A DNA stretch of 64,000 bases from Panonychus citri (GCF_014898815.1 NW_026515517.1:38501-102500); one strand, 5' to 3'. Shown: positions 31,081 to 42,017, counted from the stretch's first letter. Notes: generated from the letters alone by a model not told the origin. Program-made: numbers and translations.

Positions 31081-31896
31081 TTATTGCAGAGAAGTGATAA
31101 ATAACGTTCGATTGAAACTGTGGCTGTTATTATTATTATTATTATTATTGGTGTTGTTGTTGTATAGATTTGTCGAAAAGACGCTGGTATTGACGTTTGT
31201 TTCGGTTACCGTTTTACCAGTGTGTTGCTGTTGTTGTTGTTGTAATATTTTGGTTCGTATTTCATTAAGTAAATCAATAAATTCAAAAAATTTACTTTTT
31301 TCAAGAGTCAAATTCTGTCGAATAAAACTATGCAAAACACTAGAGTTTGCTTGATCTAATGAGTATGGTGATGATGATGATGATGATGATGATAGTGAAA
31401 AAGATGTTGTTGTTTCAGAAAACATTTTTTGAAACATCCAAATTGTGAAAATCAACAATATAAAACTTACTGATACCTTTAAACAAATAAATATTTTATG
31501 AAACATATTGTATACCCATGGTGGAATATTTGATGATTCCATTTGTTGAGCAATGACATCATCCACTTTGTCAAAGGTTGTCTGTGCTAAATGTTCAACT
31601 TGAACTAAACCAGGATCAATAAGTAAACTATCAATCTCATTGATAAACCTGTTTTCAGGATGATACCTAATTTTGGATGGAAGCAAGGGTGATGACGCAC
31701 CTATATATGTTGTATCATAATCACTCACTCCAGAGCTTCCATGTTGTTGTTGTTGTTGTTGTTTATCATATGGATATACTGGTAATGATGTTGTTTCATT
31801 CAATTCATAGTTGTTGTTGTTGTTGTTGTTAGGCGAGGTTTTATTTGCGTTATCAGTTGACAAAAAGTTGACTGCATTTTTAACCAGAAAAGACAT
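31081..31896 (-). CDS. Single-pass membrane protein, 271 aa
   Basis: ATG at 31894-31896. A polar N-terminus with Asn and Gln runs leads to a hydrophobic helix at about 135-158 (ICLKVSVSFILLIFTIW). A Ser-run linker and a short helical segment follow, then an Asn-run tail with potential N-glycosylation sites. The layout fits a type II envelope protein. No family signature. Confidence 0.55.
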   Translation of the reverse strand: MSFLVKNAVNFLSTDNANKTSPNNNNNNNYELNETTSLPVYPYDKQQQQQQHGSSGVSDYDTTYIGASSPLLPSKIRYHPENRFINEIDSLLIDPGLVQVEHLAQTTFDKVDDVIAQQMESSNIPPWVYNMFHKIFICLKVSVSFILLIFTIWMFQKMFSETTTSFSLSSSSSSSSPYSLDQANSSVLHSFIRQNLTLEKSKFFEFIDLLNEIRTKILQQQQQQHTGKTVTETNVNTSVFSTNLYNNNTNNNNNNNNSHSFNRTLFITSLQ

Positions 31897-32006
31897 TCTG
31901 TTTATTACTTAAATTGGAAATTATTTATTAACTTGATTGTATAGTTATAAATATTGATATTTATATTGTACAACTGTTTGCTGCTACCACTAATTGTGAA
32001 TCTATA

Positions 32007-32363
32007 TTAAAGGGAAAAATATTTTCTAACTATCTGATAAAATGTGTCAATTTTATAAGCTGGTAAGATATGTTGAAACATATAGGTGAGAGCTAGATTT
32101 ATACAAACAGGAGCCATTATCTGATATTTGTTTAGATTTTTTGGTTTTAACAGTGGCTGTTGTTTCATTCTGGAAAATGATGTCAGTGTACTCACAAGAT
32201 AATCTATATTATCGGGTGATGCATCAAAGGTGAAATAACCAACTCTTTTTTTACCAACTCGATACAATTTTTTCATTAGAATATTTTTTCTTGATTTTTT
32301 ATTTTTGATAGTATGTTTGTTATTATTTGGCAATGATTTTTTGTTCTTTTTAATTGTGTTCAT
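32007..32363 (-). CDS. Small basic protein, 118 aa
   Basis: ATG at 32361-32363 overlaps the stop of the upstream gene as ATGA. The first 45 residues are very Lys/Asn-rich, followed by a folded-looking domain of about 70 residues ending in aromatic and basic residues. It may bind nucleic acid. No family recognised. Confidence 0.55.
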   Translation of the reverse strand: MNTIKKNKKSLPNNNKHTIKNKKSRKNILMKKLYRVGKKRVGYFTFDASPDNIDYLVSTLTSFSRMKQQPLLKPKNLNKYQIMAPVCINLALTYMFQHILPAYKIDTFYQIVRKYFSL

Positions 32364-32884
32364 TGTTGTTGTTGTTGTTGTTGTTGTTGGAAGGCTTTAT
32401 ATGGTGCTACTTTGCATGTCAACCCTGGGTTACTTATTGCAGACACAGCAGAAGCAGCAGTAGCAGTAGTAGTAGTATTAGTAGCTGTAGTAGTAGTAGT
32501 GATAGCTATCAATTGTTGTTGACAAGTTATCGATGGTACTATGGATGGAATTGATATCGAGAAGGGTTGGGTCAACCTCTCACCATCGTTGGGCTCTATT
32601 TGCTCTACATTATTTTTCAATCGACTTCTTGTGTCTGTTAATTGTGTTAATGGTCTCTCAGCATCATCCAGCCCTTTTCTGAGCGTACTCTCCCCGTGTT
32701 CACCGCTTATTGTGTATGCTGGTTGGTTGTCGGTAAAGTTTTTATTCGATAGTGTAGTATGGGTAGCAGTATTAGAGATAGATTGGAGACGTGTAAGATT
32801 CCCTGTTGGGTTAGAATTTGGTGTAAGCAGCGAATCAATTTGATGCCGATGATTAGATGATCTTGACAAGTACTTGAAAACCAT
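32360..32884 (-). CDS. Low-complexity protein with Thr/Ala and polyQ tail, 174 aa
   Basis: ATG at 32882-32884 shares the CATG at 32882-32885 with the divergent gene. The body is polar and unstructured, the second half is Thr/Ala-rich, and the end is a polyglutamine run directly before the stop. Its stop codon overlaps the ATG of the 118-aa gene, which supports it as a translated frame. Confidence 0.4.
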   Translation of the reverse strand: MVFKYLSRSSNHRHQIDSLLTPNSNPTGNLTRLQSISNTATHTTLSNKNFTDNQPAYTISGEHGESTLRKGLDDAERPLTQLTDTRSRLKNNVEQIEPNDGERLTQPFSISIPSIVPSITCQQQLIAITTTTTATNTTTTATAASAVSAISNPGLTCKVAPYKAFQQQQQQQQQ

Positions 32885-33728
32885 GACTTTCCAAGTTTAC
32901 ATTGAAGAAAAAGATTTTACTCAATTCACTTCGCTTATAACTGACTATATTGTTGATACCTATGATATAATCCCGAAAATTTTTGACCGTGTTGTTCAAA
33001 TAAATTATGAGCAATACTATGCTTCTATAGAAGGATCACTTGTTTACAATTGTGCAGATAAAACCTTAATGTCAACTTATTGTGATCAATTTGACAGACT
33101 ACATGTACATTTAGCAGCAGCAACAACAACAACAGCAACAACACCGACAAACCTGACAACAGTGAAATGCGAAATTGGAAGATGTCAACATGAAAGAAAT
33201 CTACCTTGTCAGAAAAAAATAGAAAACCCAAATAAAGAAAAGGCTCATCTTACCCAGATGACAGAGTATATATATTTTTGCAGTAAACTTGAAATTTGTG
33301 CAATAAAAATAATAAATTTATCATTGGGTTACCAAGAGTTGAGTATTATCCATCAACTGTTAGTCGAGATGAAAGAATGGTTACCAAATTTGACAAGTTC
33401 CCTCCTTAAGATAGAGAATACGAAAATCGTGGTAAATAATAATAATAATAATAATAATAGTATTAGTAGTAGTAGTAGTGAGAAAGGTGGGGAGTGGCCA
33501 AAGAAAACGGGTAAACGTAAAAAGCGTGAATTGTTAAAATCACAATTAGGTACAAATTTTCTTCAAATTGAAAGTGACTGGGAACCAAATTTTATTGTGC
33601 CTTTTGGTGAAAAAACACTGGGAACCCATTTACCGCTAACATTAACTTATAAATATTATAGAGGTACAAGTTTACATGATCGCGGGAATCTCTATTTTAC
33701 TGATTGTGATTGGATAACTGAACATTGA
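32883..33728 (+). CDS. Hypothetical protein, 281 aa
   Basis: ATG at 32883 interlocked with the opposing ATG. The N-terminal half is folded-looking, an Asn/Ser run (AAT and AGT microsatellites) lies at about 33439-33480, and the C-terminal half has a Lys-rich segment followed by an alpha/beta-looking stretch. Two cysteine pairs lie near residue 100. Not recognised. It is followed by the protamine-like gene after 68 bp. Confidence 0.6.
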   Translation: MTFQVYIEEKDFTQFTSLITDYIVDTYDIIPKIFDRVVQINYEQYYASIEGSLVYNCADKTLMSTYCDQFDRLHVHLAAATTTTATTPTNLTTVKCEIGRCQHERNLPCQKKIENPNKEKAHLTQMTEYIYFCSKLEICAIKIINLSLGYQELSIIHQLLVEMKEWLPNLTSSLLKIENTKIVVNNNNNNNNSISSSSSEKGGEWPKKTGKRKKRELLKSQLGTNFLQIESDWEPNFIVPFGEKTLGTHLPLTLTYKYYRGTSLHDRGNLYFTDCDWITEH

Positions 33729-33796
33729 CATTGAGTGATCACAGAGAAGTAGTTAACAAAGTAAGAAAACAAACATACTGGCTACATACTACAACA

Positions 33797-34024
33797 ATGG
33801 CTGAAGGAACAAAAAAACGTACTGGTGCAAAGGCTGCAACACGCAATACGCAACAAAAAAACAAACAAACACGGGCAGGCAGGCACCGATCAAGGTCCAA
33901 TTCTCAATCTAAAGTATCATCATCAAAAGGAAATGAAAACAGTAGACGTAAACGTAGAAGCCGAAGCAGAAGTAAAAGCAAACGATCAACAAGTAGAAAC
34001 AGAAGTGGAAGTCGAAGTAACTAA
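33797..34024 (+). CDS. p6.9: Protamine-like DNA-binding protein (P6.9 candidate)
   Basis: From ATG 33797 the product is 75 aa, strongly basic, and its second half is an alternating Arg/Ser/Lys tract (SRRKRRSRSRSKSKR-type, about residues 48-75). That composition and size match P6.9, the protamine-like protein that condenses the genome in baculovirus and nudivirus nucleocapsids. It is usually a strongly expressed late gene whose charge is controlled by Ser/Thr phosphorylation. A longer open frame starts at 33725 without ATG. Arg/Ser-rich proteins can also arise by chance from repeats, but this tract uses mixed codons, which argues against that. Confidence 0.7.
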   Translation: MAEGTKKRTGAKAATRNTQQKNKQTRAGRHRSRSNSQSKVSSSKGNENSRRKRRSRSRSKSKRSTSRNRSGSRSN

Positions 34025-34500
34025 CCGCAAATACCTTCCTATGTCTAACCGCAATTGGTGTATAAAAGAATAGGAAGAACATGTATCGGTACACTTGCTA
34101 TGCTTTGCTCATGTTTTGATTTTCGATTTTTTCACCTTTTTTTTTTGGGTCACAACTAAACACTTTCACTTACAACAAGGTGTGCATGAAAGATATCTGC
34201 TATCACGCACATCACTTTACAATGATATCTAACACGAGAGGAGGGGTGACGAATTTCAGAAACAAAACTAAAAATAAATTGCTACTCGATATTAATAGTG
34301 TTAGCTTGTTGTTGTTATTGTTGTTGCCATTGTTGTACACCAAGTGCATTATGCTATCATCAAGAAAAATTGATCAAAATCATTGCGAGTAAGACATTGC
34401 GCAAACCTCTGCAAACACGTATTACTACAAGTGTTTATGTAGTCAAGTTATGTGAAATTTTTATGAGATACCTATCTTTATCAAATAAAGTATCTTTTTT
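34025..34500. other. Intergenic region after the protamine-like gene, 476 bp
   Basis: No convincing gene: the short frames at 34180-34392 and 34298-34546 are TTG/leucine-run shadows. The region joins two convergent 3' ends (34024 plus, 34501 minus). It contains a T-run near 34137-34147. Confidence 0.5.
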
Positions 34501-35463
34501 CTATGTTTCCGTATCTGCAGTGTCATCAGTATTCTCTGTGTCATAATCGTTGTTATCTTTTGCACTGTTTTGTCGTTTGCTACGGCTCCTATCTGTCTTG
34601 TGTTTTTTTGACTGTCTTGACGACTTACGATTATCATCTTCCCTAATTGATAATGATGTTGATGCTGAACATGAGGGTTGTTCAACAGTGTAATCATACT
34701 TTCGGATTGTGGGTACTGCTAATTTGCTGCTGACGTTTTGCGTATGCTTATTATTAGTCGAATGATAAGGCTGATGGAGACGATGATCAAATGATGATAG
34801 GTTAGATCGATAATCAGCCGTTGTTAGCGTAGCACTTCTAGTCAGCTCATTTTGTGTTTTTATAAAACTTGACAATGAACAATCTGAAAATGTTGCTGAA
34901 TCCATCAAATATTTGTTAAGTTGTAACTCAGCGTTTACAATGGCGCTGACAATGTTTGCATCAAAAACAATACCAAGCGAATGGGGCTCTGTGTATATTC
35001 TATTGAGTCCGGTAAACGATGATGCAAACAGTGTACAATGTGACTGTCGTGATTGCTTCTCTGCAATGTCTTCCGATATTTGTCTCACTAGTGTCTCCAT
35101 ATGACGAGTTGTAATTGGAACTTTTGATCGGAAAGGTTTATAATTAACTTTCAATGTAGCACATTCAGTTTGTAGATTATCACAATCGTAGAGACAAATT
35201 TCTGAGTTAAGTATTGTTGTCAATCGATTGTAAAAATTGGCTGGTATGCGAGAACCAGCATGTGTACTACTTGATGCAGCTTGTCGTAAACAATTTCTTG
35301 CATGAACATTGTCCGGATCATTCATACAAACTTTAAGAATAGTTGATTCATTGAACACAATAATTTGGGCGAGTATATCTCTTATTTTAAAACGGTTTCT
35401 TGTTTTGTCAACGAAAACCTGCATGTTTTGCCAAATTCTATCTGAATATAGAAGATCGTTCAT
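34501..35463 (-). CDS. Hypothetical protein with basic RS-like C-terminus, 320 aa
   Basis: Intact frame from ATG 35463. Residues 1-220 look folded, with several cysteines. Residues 240-320 are polar, with a Lys/Arg/Ser-rich stretch (about 285-305, KSSRQSKKHK then DRSRSKRQ) and an acidic Asp/Thr end. The C-terminus resembles nucleic-acid-binding tails, and the gene lies tail-to-tail with the protamine-like gene. A capsid or DNA-packaging role is possible but unproven. Confidence 0.6.
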   Translation of the reverse strand: MNDLLYSDRIWQNMQVFVDKTRNRFKIRDILAQIIVFNESTILKVCMNDPDNVHARNCLRQAASSSTHAGSRIPANFYNRLTTILNSEICLYDCDNLQTECATLKVNYKPFRSKVPITTRHMETLVRQISEDIAEKQSRQSHCTLFASSFTGLNRIYTEPHSLGIVFDANIVSAIVNAELQLNKYLMDSATFSDCSLSSFIKTQNELTRSATLTTADYRSNLSSFDHRLHQPYHSTNNKHTQNVSSKLAVPTIRKYDYTVEQPSCSASTSLSIREDDNRKSSRQSKKHKTDRSRSKRQNSAKDNNDYDTENTDDTADTET

Positions 35464-35651
35464 TTTAGTTTAACTTTGTTACCTACAACTGCACACTCGT
35501 ACCCGGTATTGTATATCTGTCTACTATAAACACTACTATTGTACTTGTAAAGCTAATAACACATAACACAATTATTCACACAACTGTGACCTGTCTTCGG
35601 TGTGACGGTGTTAGCAGTGTAGCAACAACCAAACAAAAACAACTAACCATT

Positions 35652-37643
35652 ATGTCTATGGTTTTAGAAAGTCGATGGCAGTACTACGATGAGGGTATCA
35701 ATCGAGGAAATCAAAGGCTGGCGGGAAAGCGGGACGGCGATCCGTTGTTTGTTTACACTGATCAACAAATTGAACGATTCAATGATATACTTGAGGTGCT
35801 GACAAATTCAGCTTCAATGTCACGATTAAATGAAACTCAAAAGCAGATATGCACACTTGCCAAAGTTAATTATTTGGATTTGATTACAGCAAATGCAGTT
35901 TTTCATAATATGGAAATTCTCCGTAAATATTGTACATTTTCAGAAAACCTTAAACACTGTGTTTGTTTCAATTACATGGGAGCGAAGCGAATACTTGACT
36001 CATGGGTACCACAACCTGGAACAATACTTTTCATGCCGATAGGTTTACTAGAAGATGGTTTGACAACATACTCTACAAGAAGAGGAACCAACAACATCAT
36101 GGAAGAAAAGAACCAAAGATTGAAACCAACACCTTACAACTTTCAATTAAACTCACAACATCAACAGATACCAACAGAAATACCCAATACCAATAATATG
36201 GACCAACAACAAAAGCAAGGTTTACACTTTGAATCGATGGTTGTGACCAGACCCCATGTGGATAATAATAGAGAAGGCATCACCAATCAGAGTTCAACTC
36301 CAAACAGTTTGTCTGGAGATACTCAACACACTCTACTAATAAATAACTCTCTAACAGGTTTCAATGATTTACTGTTTAACGGTGAAATAAAATTTTTCTA
36401 CATGAAAAATAACAAATTATCACATTATATTTATCAAAACTTATTGTTCCATTTGCGTTTAGAGAATACAACATGCCTGACAACAACACCATTTGTCATA
36501 CCAACAAATAAGTGTACATGGAAATATAATGTTCTTAAATTGATTGAAATGTTTCAATTTAACGACTTCTATGTCCGATCGATTTTTACCTCACCAAGTA
36601 GAAAAATTTTGTATCAAAATGTTCTGGTTGATGTTTCAGACATACCAATGTATAACATGGAAGCTGTTAAACCATTACCAGATTTTCGTATACAGGTAAC
36701 AAACCGTAAAGATGATGAACCAGCAACAAGAACAACTCCAAACCCAATAACATCATCACAACAATCAAATTCAAATCGCTGTCAAGCTAGCAACAGTTCA
36801 GCAGCAACAGGCAGTGTTCACAGCGGCACATCGGCTAATGTTGTGGTACCTTGTCGACATTTTATCAGGGAAACATCCAATTTTCTAATATTCTGGGAAA
36901 CACAATTACACCCAAAAATAAGAGATATTGCATTTTCCGATATACCTGTATGTTTCAGAGATCAATTGAGAATACTTCCGTTTGTCAATGGACATGCAAT
37001 AATAGATAATCAAATAGTATTTTTGAATCAATTGAAACAAAATACATCAAGAATTGAACAATTTCTGGATGAAGTTCTTTCCGGTGCTCATTTGATGACT
37101 CTATTGCACGAACTTAACCTTATCACAAACTTACAGCAATTATTTAATTTCGTGATATATGCTCGAAATTTGCATCATCAAGCTTTAGGTTTACTTGCAA
37201 TACGGTTACGTTCAAAGGAGACATTTTTAGTTCACAAAAAGTATGTTTTCACATTGCCAGTATACAATGATGTTAGAAATTACATTAAACTGTCACATTG
37301 TACGCACGATATACAGCCGATAATGTTACCTTCACCAAACTCACATAAACAAACGGAATCATGTTCTCTTTCATATAAACTGTTGCGATGGATTTGTGCA
37401 GTTTCCCAAAATCAGCTTGATTGTGTATACCTCTGTTCGCATTATTTACTAGCCTGTTCAGAGTACAGCTCTTTATTGTACAAATGTGCAAATAACAACG
37501 AGCGATTTGCCCTTTTGACTATCATTTTACAAAGTTATCCTTACAGTTCATTTGCTCTTTGTCGATCTTCTCTCCAGACATCATTCGCAACCGCAGCAGC
37601 ATCAACAACAACAACAACAACAACAATAGAAAACCACTCTTTC

Positions 37644-37677
<34 letters not shown>

Positions 37678-38225
37678 TTTCAACGCTTCAAGATCAAGAT
37701 CATGACAATTCAAATGCAAATCAAACTGACTGTAGGTATAGTGAACATATGATTGATGATGAAGGAATAACGATACACGATAATGAATTGCCAGTACAAT
37801 TTGTATCCTTACAAAGAACAGATTCCCGTCTATCATTGTTTCATGATAATGTTGTTTCTAGCTGTTGTTCTTCCTACAAGATCAATGAAAAGCAATTTGA
37901 AGCTAATCCTGGTCCTATGAAAACCCAAACCAAGCAACAACAACAACAAAAGCCATCACAATTAACATCTGATAATATTGATTCATTGCATTTGAACTAT
38001 ATGAGATCATACCTATCGTACAGAAGATTATATGATAGCAGTACTACCACTACAACTAATACTACTACTACTGTGAGCAGAAACATATCATGGAAGCATT
38101 TAGATAAATTAAAATTTTGTGAAGAAAGTTTACAACATTACATGGTTACCGGAGAAATGCTTGCGACTGATAAGTTTACAATTGCGGCTTACATAGCGAA
38201 TCTTTTATTTATGAATACCAATTGA
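35652..38225 (+). CDS. Large hypothetical protein, 857 aa
   Basis: First ATG at 35652; the open frame extends upstream without ATG. Residues 1-150 and 270-640 appear folded, separated by Asn/Gln/Thr-rich linkers. Later segments hold Thr and Ser runs (ACA and ATC microsatellites, 37603-37680), a short Gln run and a folded C-terminal 100 residues. I see no polymerase, helicase or capping motif. By size it could be a missing core protein whose motifs are diverged. It is divergent from 35463-34501 (188 bp) and overlaps the end of the next gene by 21 bp. Confidence 0.7.
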
Positions 38226-39878
38226 ACGACTATATTCAAATGATGGTTGTAAATTAGGGTCAACTTTAGTGCAAACAAAATCAATACTTTTTGAATCTTT
38301 ACTACTACCAGTACCAGGACAGCTTGATGTTTGCTCATGACCTTTTGAGCTGCAACAAATATTTTCTAAACAGGATGACAACGTGGATTCTTTTGAAGGA
38401 TCAAAACCTGTTGTTTGAGTAAAATATTCATGTATACAGTTTACAATTTCCGTATCATATTTGACATAATCTATTTCGATATTAGCAGTAGCAAAAGTAG
38501 TAGTAGTAGGGGTAGGTGTAGTAGGGGTAGTAGTAGTGAGTGTGGTTTCTCCACCCTGGTGTTGTGAACTGTTTGTTGCATTGTTTGTACTTGATATAAT
38601 ACCATTTACACGATAGGGGACACAAATCAATTTCCAAGCTGGGAAAAGTTTTGCACAAACATAGTAGCACAAATTTTGAACAGCAACATATGTCCTGATT
38701 GAACTACGATGGACATCAGCTCCAGTTCCCCGTTTAGCCATTCTCTCACGGTTAGCGATACAATTGTTATCAATGATAATCACTACAGCATGAGATGCCA
38801 ATTCAGCTAAACAGGGTTCATTGAAACTATCAAGTAACTCAAATAACCTTGACAGGGTAGCCTTACGATTTCCCGATTGAGTGTATTCAATGAGATCCAT
38901 AATTATTGTCCAAAGTGGATTGTCTAAAATTCCTCTATCACCGAGTACATTTGGTTGCCGTAACATATGATCAAGTGCTAAATGTAATCCAGCAATTTGT
39001 AGTGGGTTTTTTGCTTTACCTGCAAACGTACCAAGTGACCCTCTTGACACAATTTTCCAATTACCCTTATCTCGAAGTCCGGATAGAAGTGTTGATTTAC
39101 CTACACAAGCAGTTCCAGTTATATATTTAACAATGGATGTTTTTACTTCTTGTCTGATTGTGCTTCTCTCTTGAATGCCACTGCATTGTTTCTCAAGGAT
39201 CAATTCTTTTTCTTTGTTCTCATTATCATCATCATCAATATCAGTTTCCGAAGTAAAATAATTTGACCAAGAGAGGCAAGGTTGCTGCTCACACACACTG
39301 TTCCATTTGATTATTTCAGAATCTATATTCTGACAAGCAGTTTTGTTTACAAGATGAGTTGATGTTTCCAATAGAAAGTCAAGGTATTCCGCTAAATGTA
39401 AAGTTTCACATATACGAGAAGCATTTTTTCTAAAAAAATTAAAATAACATTTAACAGGAGCGACAGCCACATGCGAAGTATTTGCCACTTGTCTACAGTC
39501 AAGGTTAGTAGGTGTCAATGAGCGCTGCACATTTTTCCATATTTTCAGGGAACAACTGCAATACAAAAAGCATGAGAAATAGGTGAAAACTTGATATTGC
39601 TCTATTTTCATGTATTCATTAACTTCACGTAACAAGGCTGCTAAAGCTGGATTACGCGTACTCGATGAGAATCTCATTAAATTCCAGGTAAGAATGTAAC
39701 CTGTTATACCATGTATTACCAGTACTCGCTCTTCTTCTAGACTTATTCCATCACCAGCATTATTGAAATACTTGTTGCAATATTTTTCAAGTTGTTCAAA
39801 TACACATTGAACAATGCTATCGGGTATAATATCGTTGTCAAGTGTTGCCACATATTCTTCGTACGATCCAATCATACG

Positions 39879-39909
<31 letters not shown>

Positions 39910-40088
39910 GAAAACACTGTGAGACTACAATCGAAAGTGTCAGTATCAATCCTACTACTACCAGTATCAAATACATCAATTGACTTGAATTGTGATACAA
40001 AAAAGGTAACATAATCATATGAAGATTGTTTAAATTGACAAAATAGAATGTACTGTTTCCAAAGCAATTCTGTATAACTAACAATCAT
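38205..40088 (-). CDS. P-loop nucleoside-kinase-like protein (copy 3)
   Basis: A 627-aa protein whose kinase-like domain is C-terminal: P-loop GTACVGKST at 325-333, a DRG motif at 384-386 in NVLGDRGILDNPLW, and a lid segment with RERMAKRG near 455. The order fits deoxynucleoside/thymidylate kinases. The first 310 residues are a separate, helical, Cys-containing domain with a polyQ run (39879-39908) that I cannot place. With copies 1 and 2 it forms a family with very different extensions, as if paralogues took on new roles. Divergent from the esterase gene with 61 bp between ATGs. Confidence 0.65.
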
Positions 40089-40149
40089 ACTTGGTTAGGT
40101 TAGGAAAGGGAGTTCAGCTGTGGCAGAGAACGACGATAGTAGGTAACCA

Positions 40150-41073
40150 ATGTTTGGCACACTTTGTTTGGTGTTTTCTTATCTGGTAGCACTGTTGTTT
40201 CTTTTTCTGGTTGCAGGAACTGGCTCAATACTAGTCAATCCACAATTGCTTGTGAAATGTATTAATTTCTATTACATGTTTATATTTGAACCGCTTGCAC
40301 ATAAAAACAATGTATTAGTAGAAAATTTACATGTTCAAAGTTCTACTGAATCTTTATTCAAAAATCGTGATCGCTCAAATGGAAAACTTTTAATTGTCTT
40401 TATCGGAGGAGGTTTTCTCTATAATCTGAAAGAAAATTATTACCATTTCTGTGACTCGCTGTTTGCGCATGATCCCTCTGCATTCGATATACTTGTTTTC
40501 AATTACCCAGCAGGGTGTAATTACGTAAATCTTAACGAGACGCTGATAAAAATAAATACACTGCTCACCCCTTACACCACAAAGTATTCACAATTTTATG
40601 GTTTAGGCATTTCAGCAGGAGCTCTTCTCTTGGGAACATTCATTTCAAAGGAACATTCCGCCGCACATTCATTGTCACTGCGTGTTCCCCAAATTGGCTT
40701 GACAATTGAAAAGTTCATTGCACTAGACGGTTTACTTGATATTGGAAATTTAACATCATATTCCCTTGTGAATTATCTTCTTGCGAAAGTTTTCATTTTG
40801 AAAAATTGTTCCAATGAAAGTTTGTATACTTGTAAATCGATACCGAATGGAGTGGACAAGTTTTTGATAACAACAGTCTCTGATTTTCTGTATGAGAGTC
40901 AAACTAAAATATATGATAATCCAAACACCAGGAAATTGGTTCTTGAAAATGTTAATATGAAACTCGCTCACTGTTTTTTCAAGGACTCTGACTTACCTGA
41001 GAGTAAACATGTCATTAAACAAATTCACGATTTTATTGCTTTGCGCATCACACTATCAGCTACAGAACAGTAG
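40150..41073 (+). CDS. Membrane-anchored alpha/beta-hydrolase (esterase/lipase)
   Basis: A 307-aa protein with an N-terminal hydrophobic anchor (about residues 3-25), an oxyanion-type GGG at 86-88 (VFIGGGFLY), the nucleophile elbow GISAG at 153-157 (Ser155), a likely acidic residue near 245 and His274 in KLAHCFF. This is the order of the alpha/beta-hydrolase catalytic triad, as in the HGGG-type esterases/lipases. Some nudiviruses carry lipase/esterase genes. It probably acts on lipid esters in secretory membranes or on the virion envelope. The last codons lie inside a sequence duplicated at 42948. Confidence 0.7.
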   Translation: MFGTLCLVFSYLVALLFLFLVAGTGSILVNPQLLVKCINFYYMFIFEPLAHKNNVLVENLHVQSSTESLFKNRDRSNGKLLIVFIGGGFLYNLKENYYHFCDSLFAHDPSAFDILVFNYPAGCNYVNLNETLIKINTLLTPYTTKYSQFYGLGISAGALLLGTFISKEHSAAHSLSLRVPQIGLTIEKFIALDGLLDIGNLTSYSLVNYLLAKVFILKNCSNESLYTCKSIPNGVDKFLITTVSDFLYESQTKIYDNPNTRKLVLENVNMKLAHCFFKDSDLPESKHVIKQIHDFIALRITLSATEQ

Positions 41074-41480
41074 GTGGTTGTAGTTGGTTGTACACAATGA
41101 GTAGAGTTCCTTTTGAACTGTAGCTATTCATTGCTACATTCTGTAACTATGTCAACTACTGTCAACTTGTCATGTGCACGTTTGTCTGCTCAGCAAAGAG
41201 AACACCAAAGACACCGTGTATGTTAATTGTTTTCATTTTTTCTCGAGTAATACAAAAGGGGAAAGCCAGCCAAGAAAACTTTTCTAAATAAACAAGCAAA
41301 CCTCTGCCTCTGAATCTTATCCATATTAGGTGTACTAGGTATATTACATACTACGGTGTATAGGGTGTTAATCATGACACCACGGATCTCTTTTTTCAGA
41401 GCAAATGCAACTACGCACGCCTAGAAATGAGAAACACAAACGCACAATTGATGAGTAGAGGTAACTTTAGTAACAGTGGT
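41064..41480 (+). repeat. Diverged direct repeat, copy A
   Basis: Starts with ACAGAACAGTAGG at the esterase stop codon. It shares with copy B (42948-43275), in order: CTATTCATTGCTAC, AACTTGT.ATGT, TTTGTCTGC, GAAAACTTT.CTAAATAA, GCAAACCTCTG, CCATATTAG, ACGGATCTCTTT and GAGCAAATGCAACTAC. No gene lies in it. Region 41481-41647 is likewise non-coding. Confidence 0.75.
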
Positions 41481-41647
41481 TAGAAGCTTCCAATCCAGGT
41501 TTCAACGTCATTGCGTTTCAATAATATTTTCCCAACTGCATAAGAATCCGGCTGCAAATTACAGTATTTTTTCTCTGTTGCGTAAAACGCCATAAACTGG
41601 AACTTGGAAATAAACCAAAAACCTTTACTCAGTACATATCAGATTCT

Positions 41648-41926
41648 ATGTCTGGGTCTTTGAAACATATATTGGTTCACATTTTCAGACATGCATGGAT
41701 TGAAAAGCACGCGTGTTTCATTCACTACAAATGTAATTTTGCAATGTCATCGTCATCATCATGCAGCGCAGTTTGGCTCTTGTTAACCTACAAGCTTAGA
41801 AAATTCAATGACTATCCTGTCTCTTTTTTGGTTGGCAAACTTCAAATCGGAGAAGAACTATTCATGTACGAAAAAATTTTCTGCCAAATTTTCTATACTA
41901 AAACAATAAACGAAGCACAGGCTTAA
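41648..41926 (+). CDS. Hypothetical protein, 92 aa
   Basis: ATG at 41648. Short frame with a Ser run and several His/Cys residues. It lies between the two copies of the diverged direct repeat. Coding is doubtful; it may be a remnant of whatever was duplicated or inserted here. Confidence 0.3.
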   Translation: MSGSLKHILVHIFRHAWIEKHACFIHYKCNFAMSSSSSCSAVWLLLTYKLRKFNDYPVSFLVGKLQIGEELFMYEKIFCQIFYTKTINEAQA

Positions 41927-42017
41927 ACTTTGTGGGCTGTGATTGTCAATGCAACTCTTTATTTATAAAATTTTCTGAGAATAACTCTTATTATGAGGTA
42001 TTGTTTCTATTGAAAGT

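Noticed and set aside
35652..38225. Assignment of the 857-aa gene to an RNA polymerase subunit (LEF-8 or LEF-9)
   Set aside because: The catalytic motifs expected of those subunits were not found in this or any other large gene of the window.
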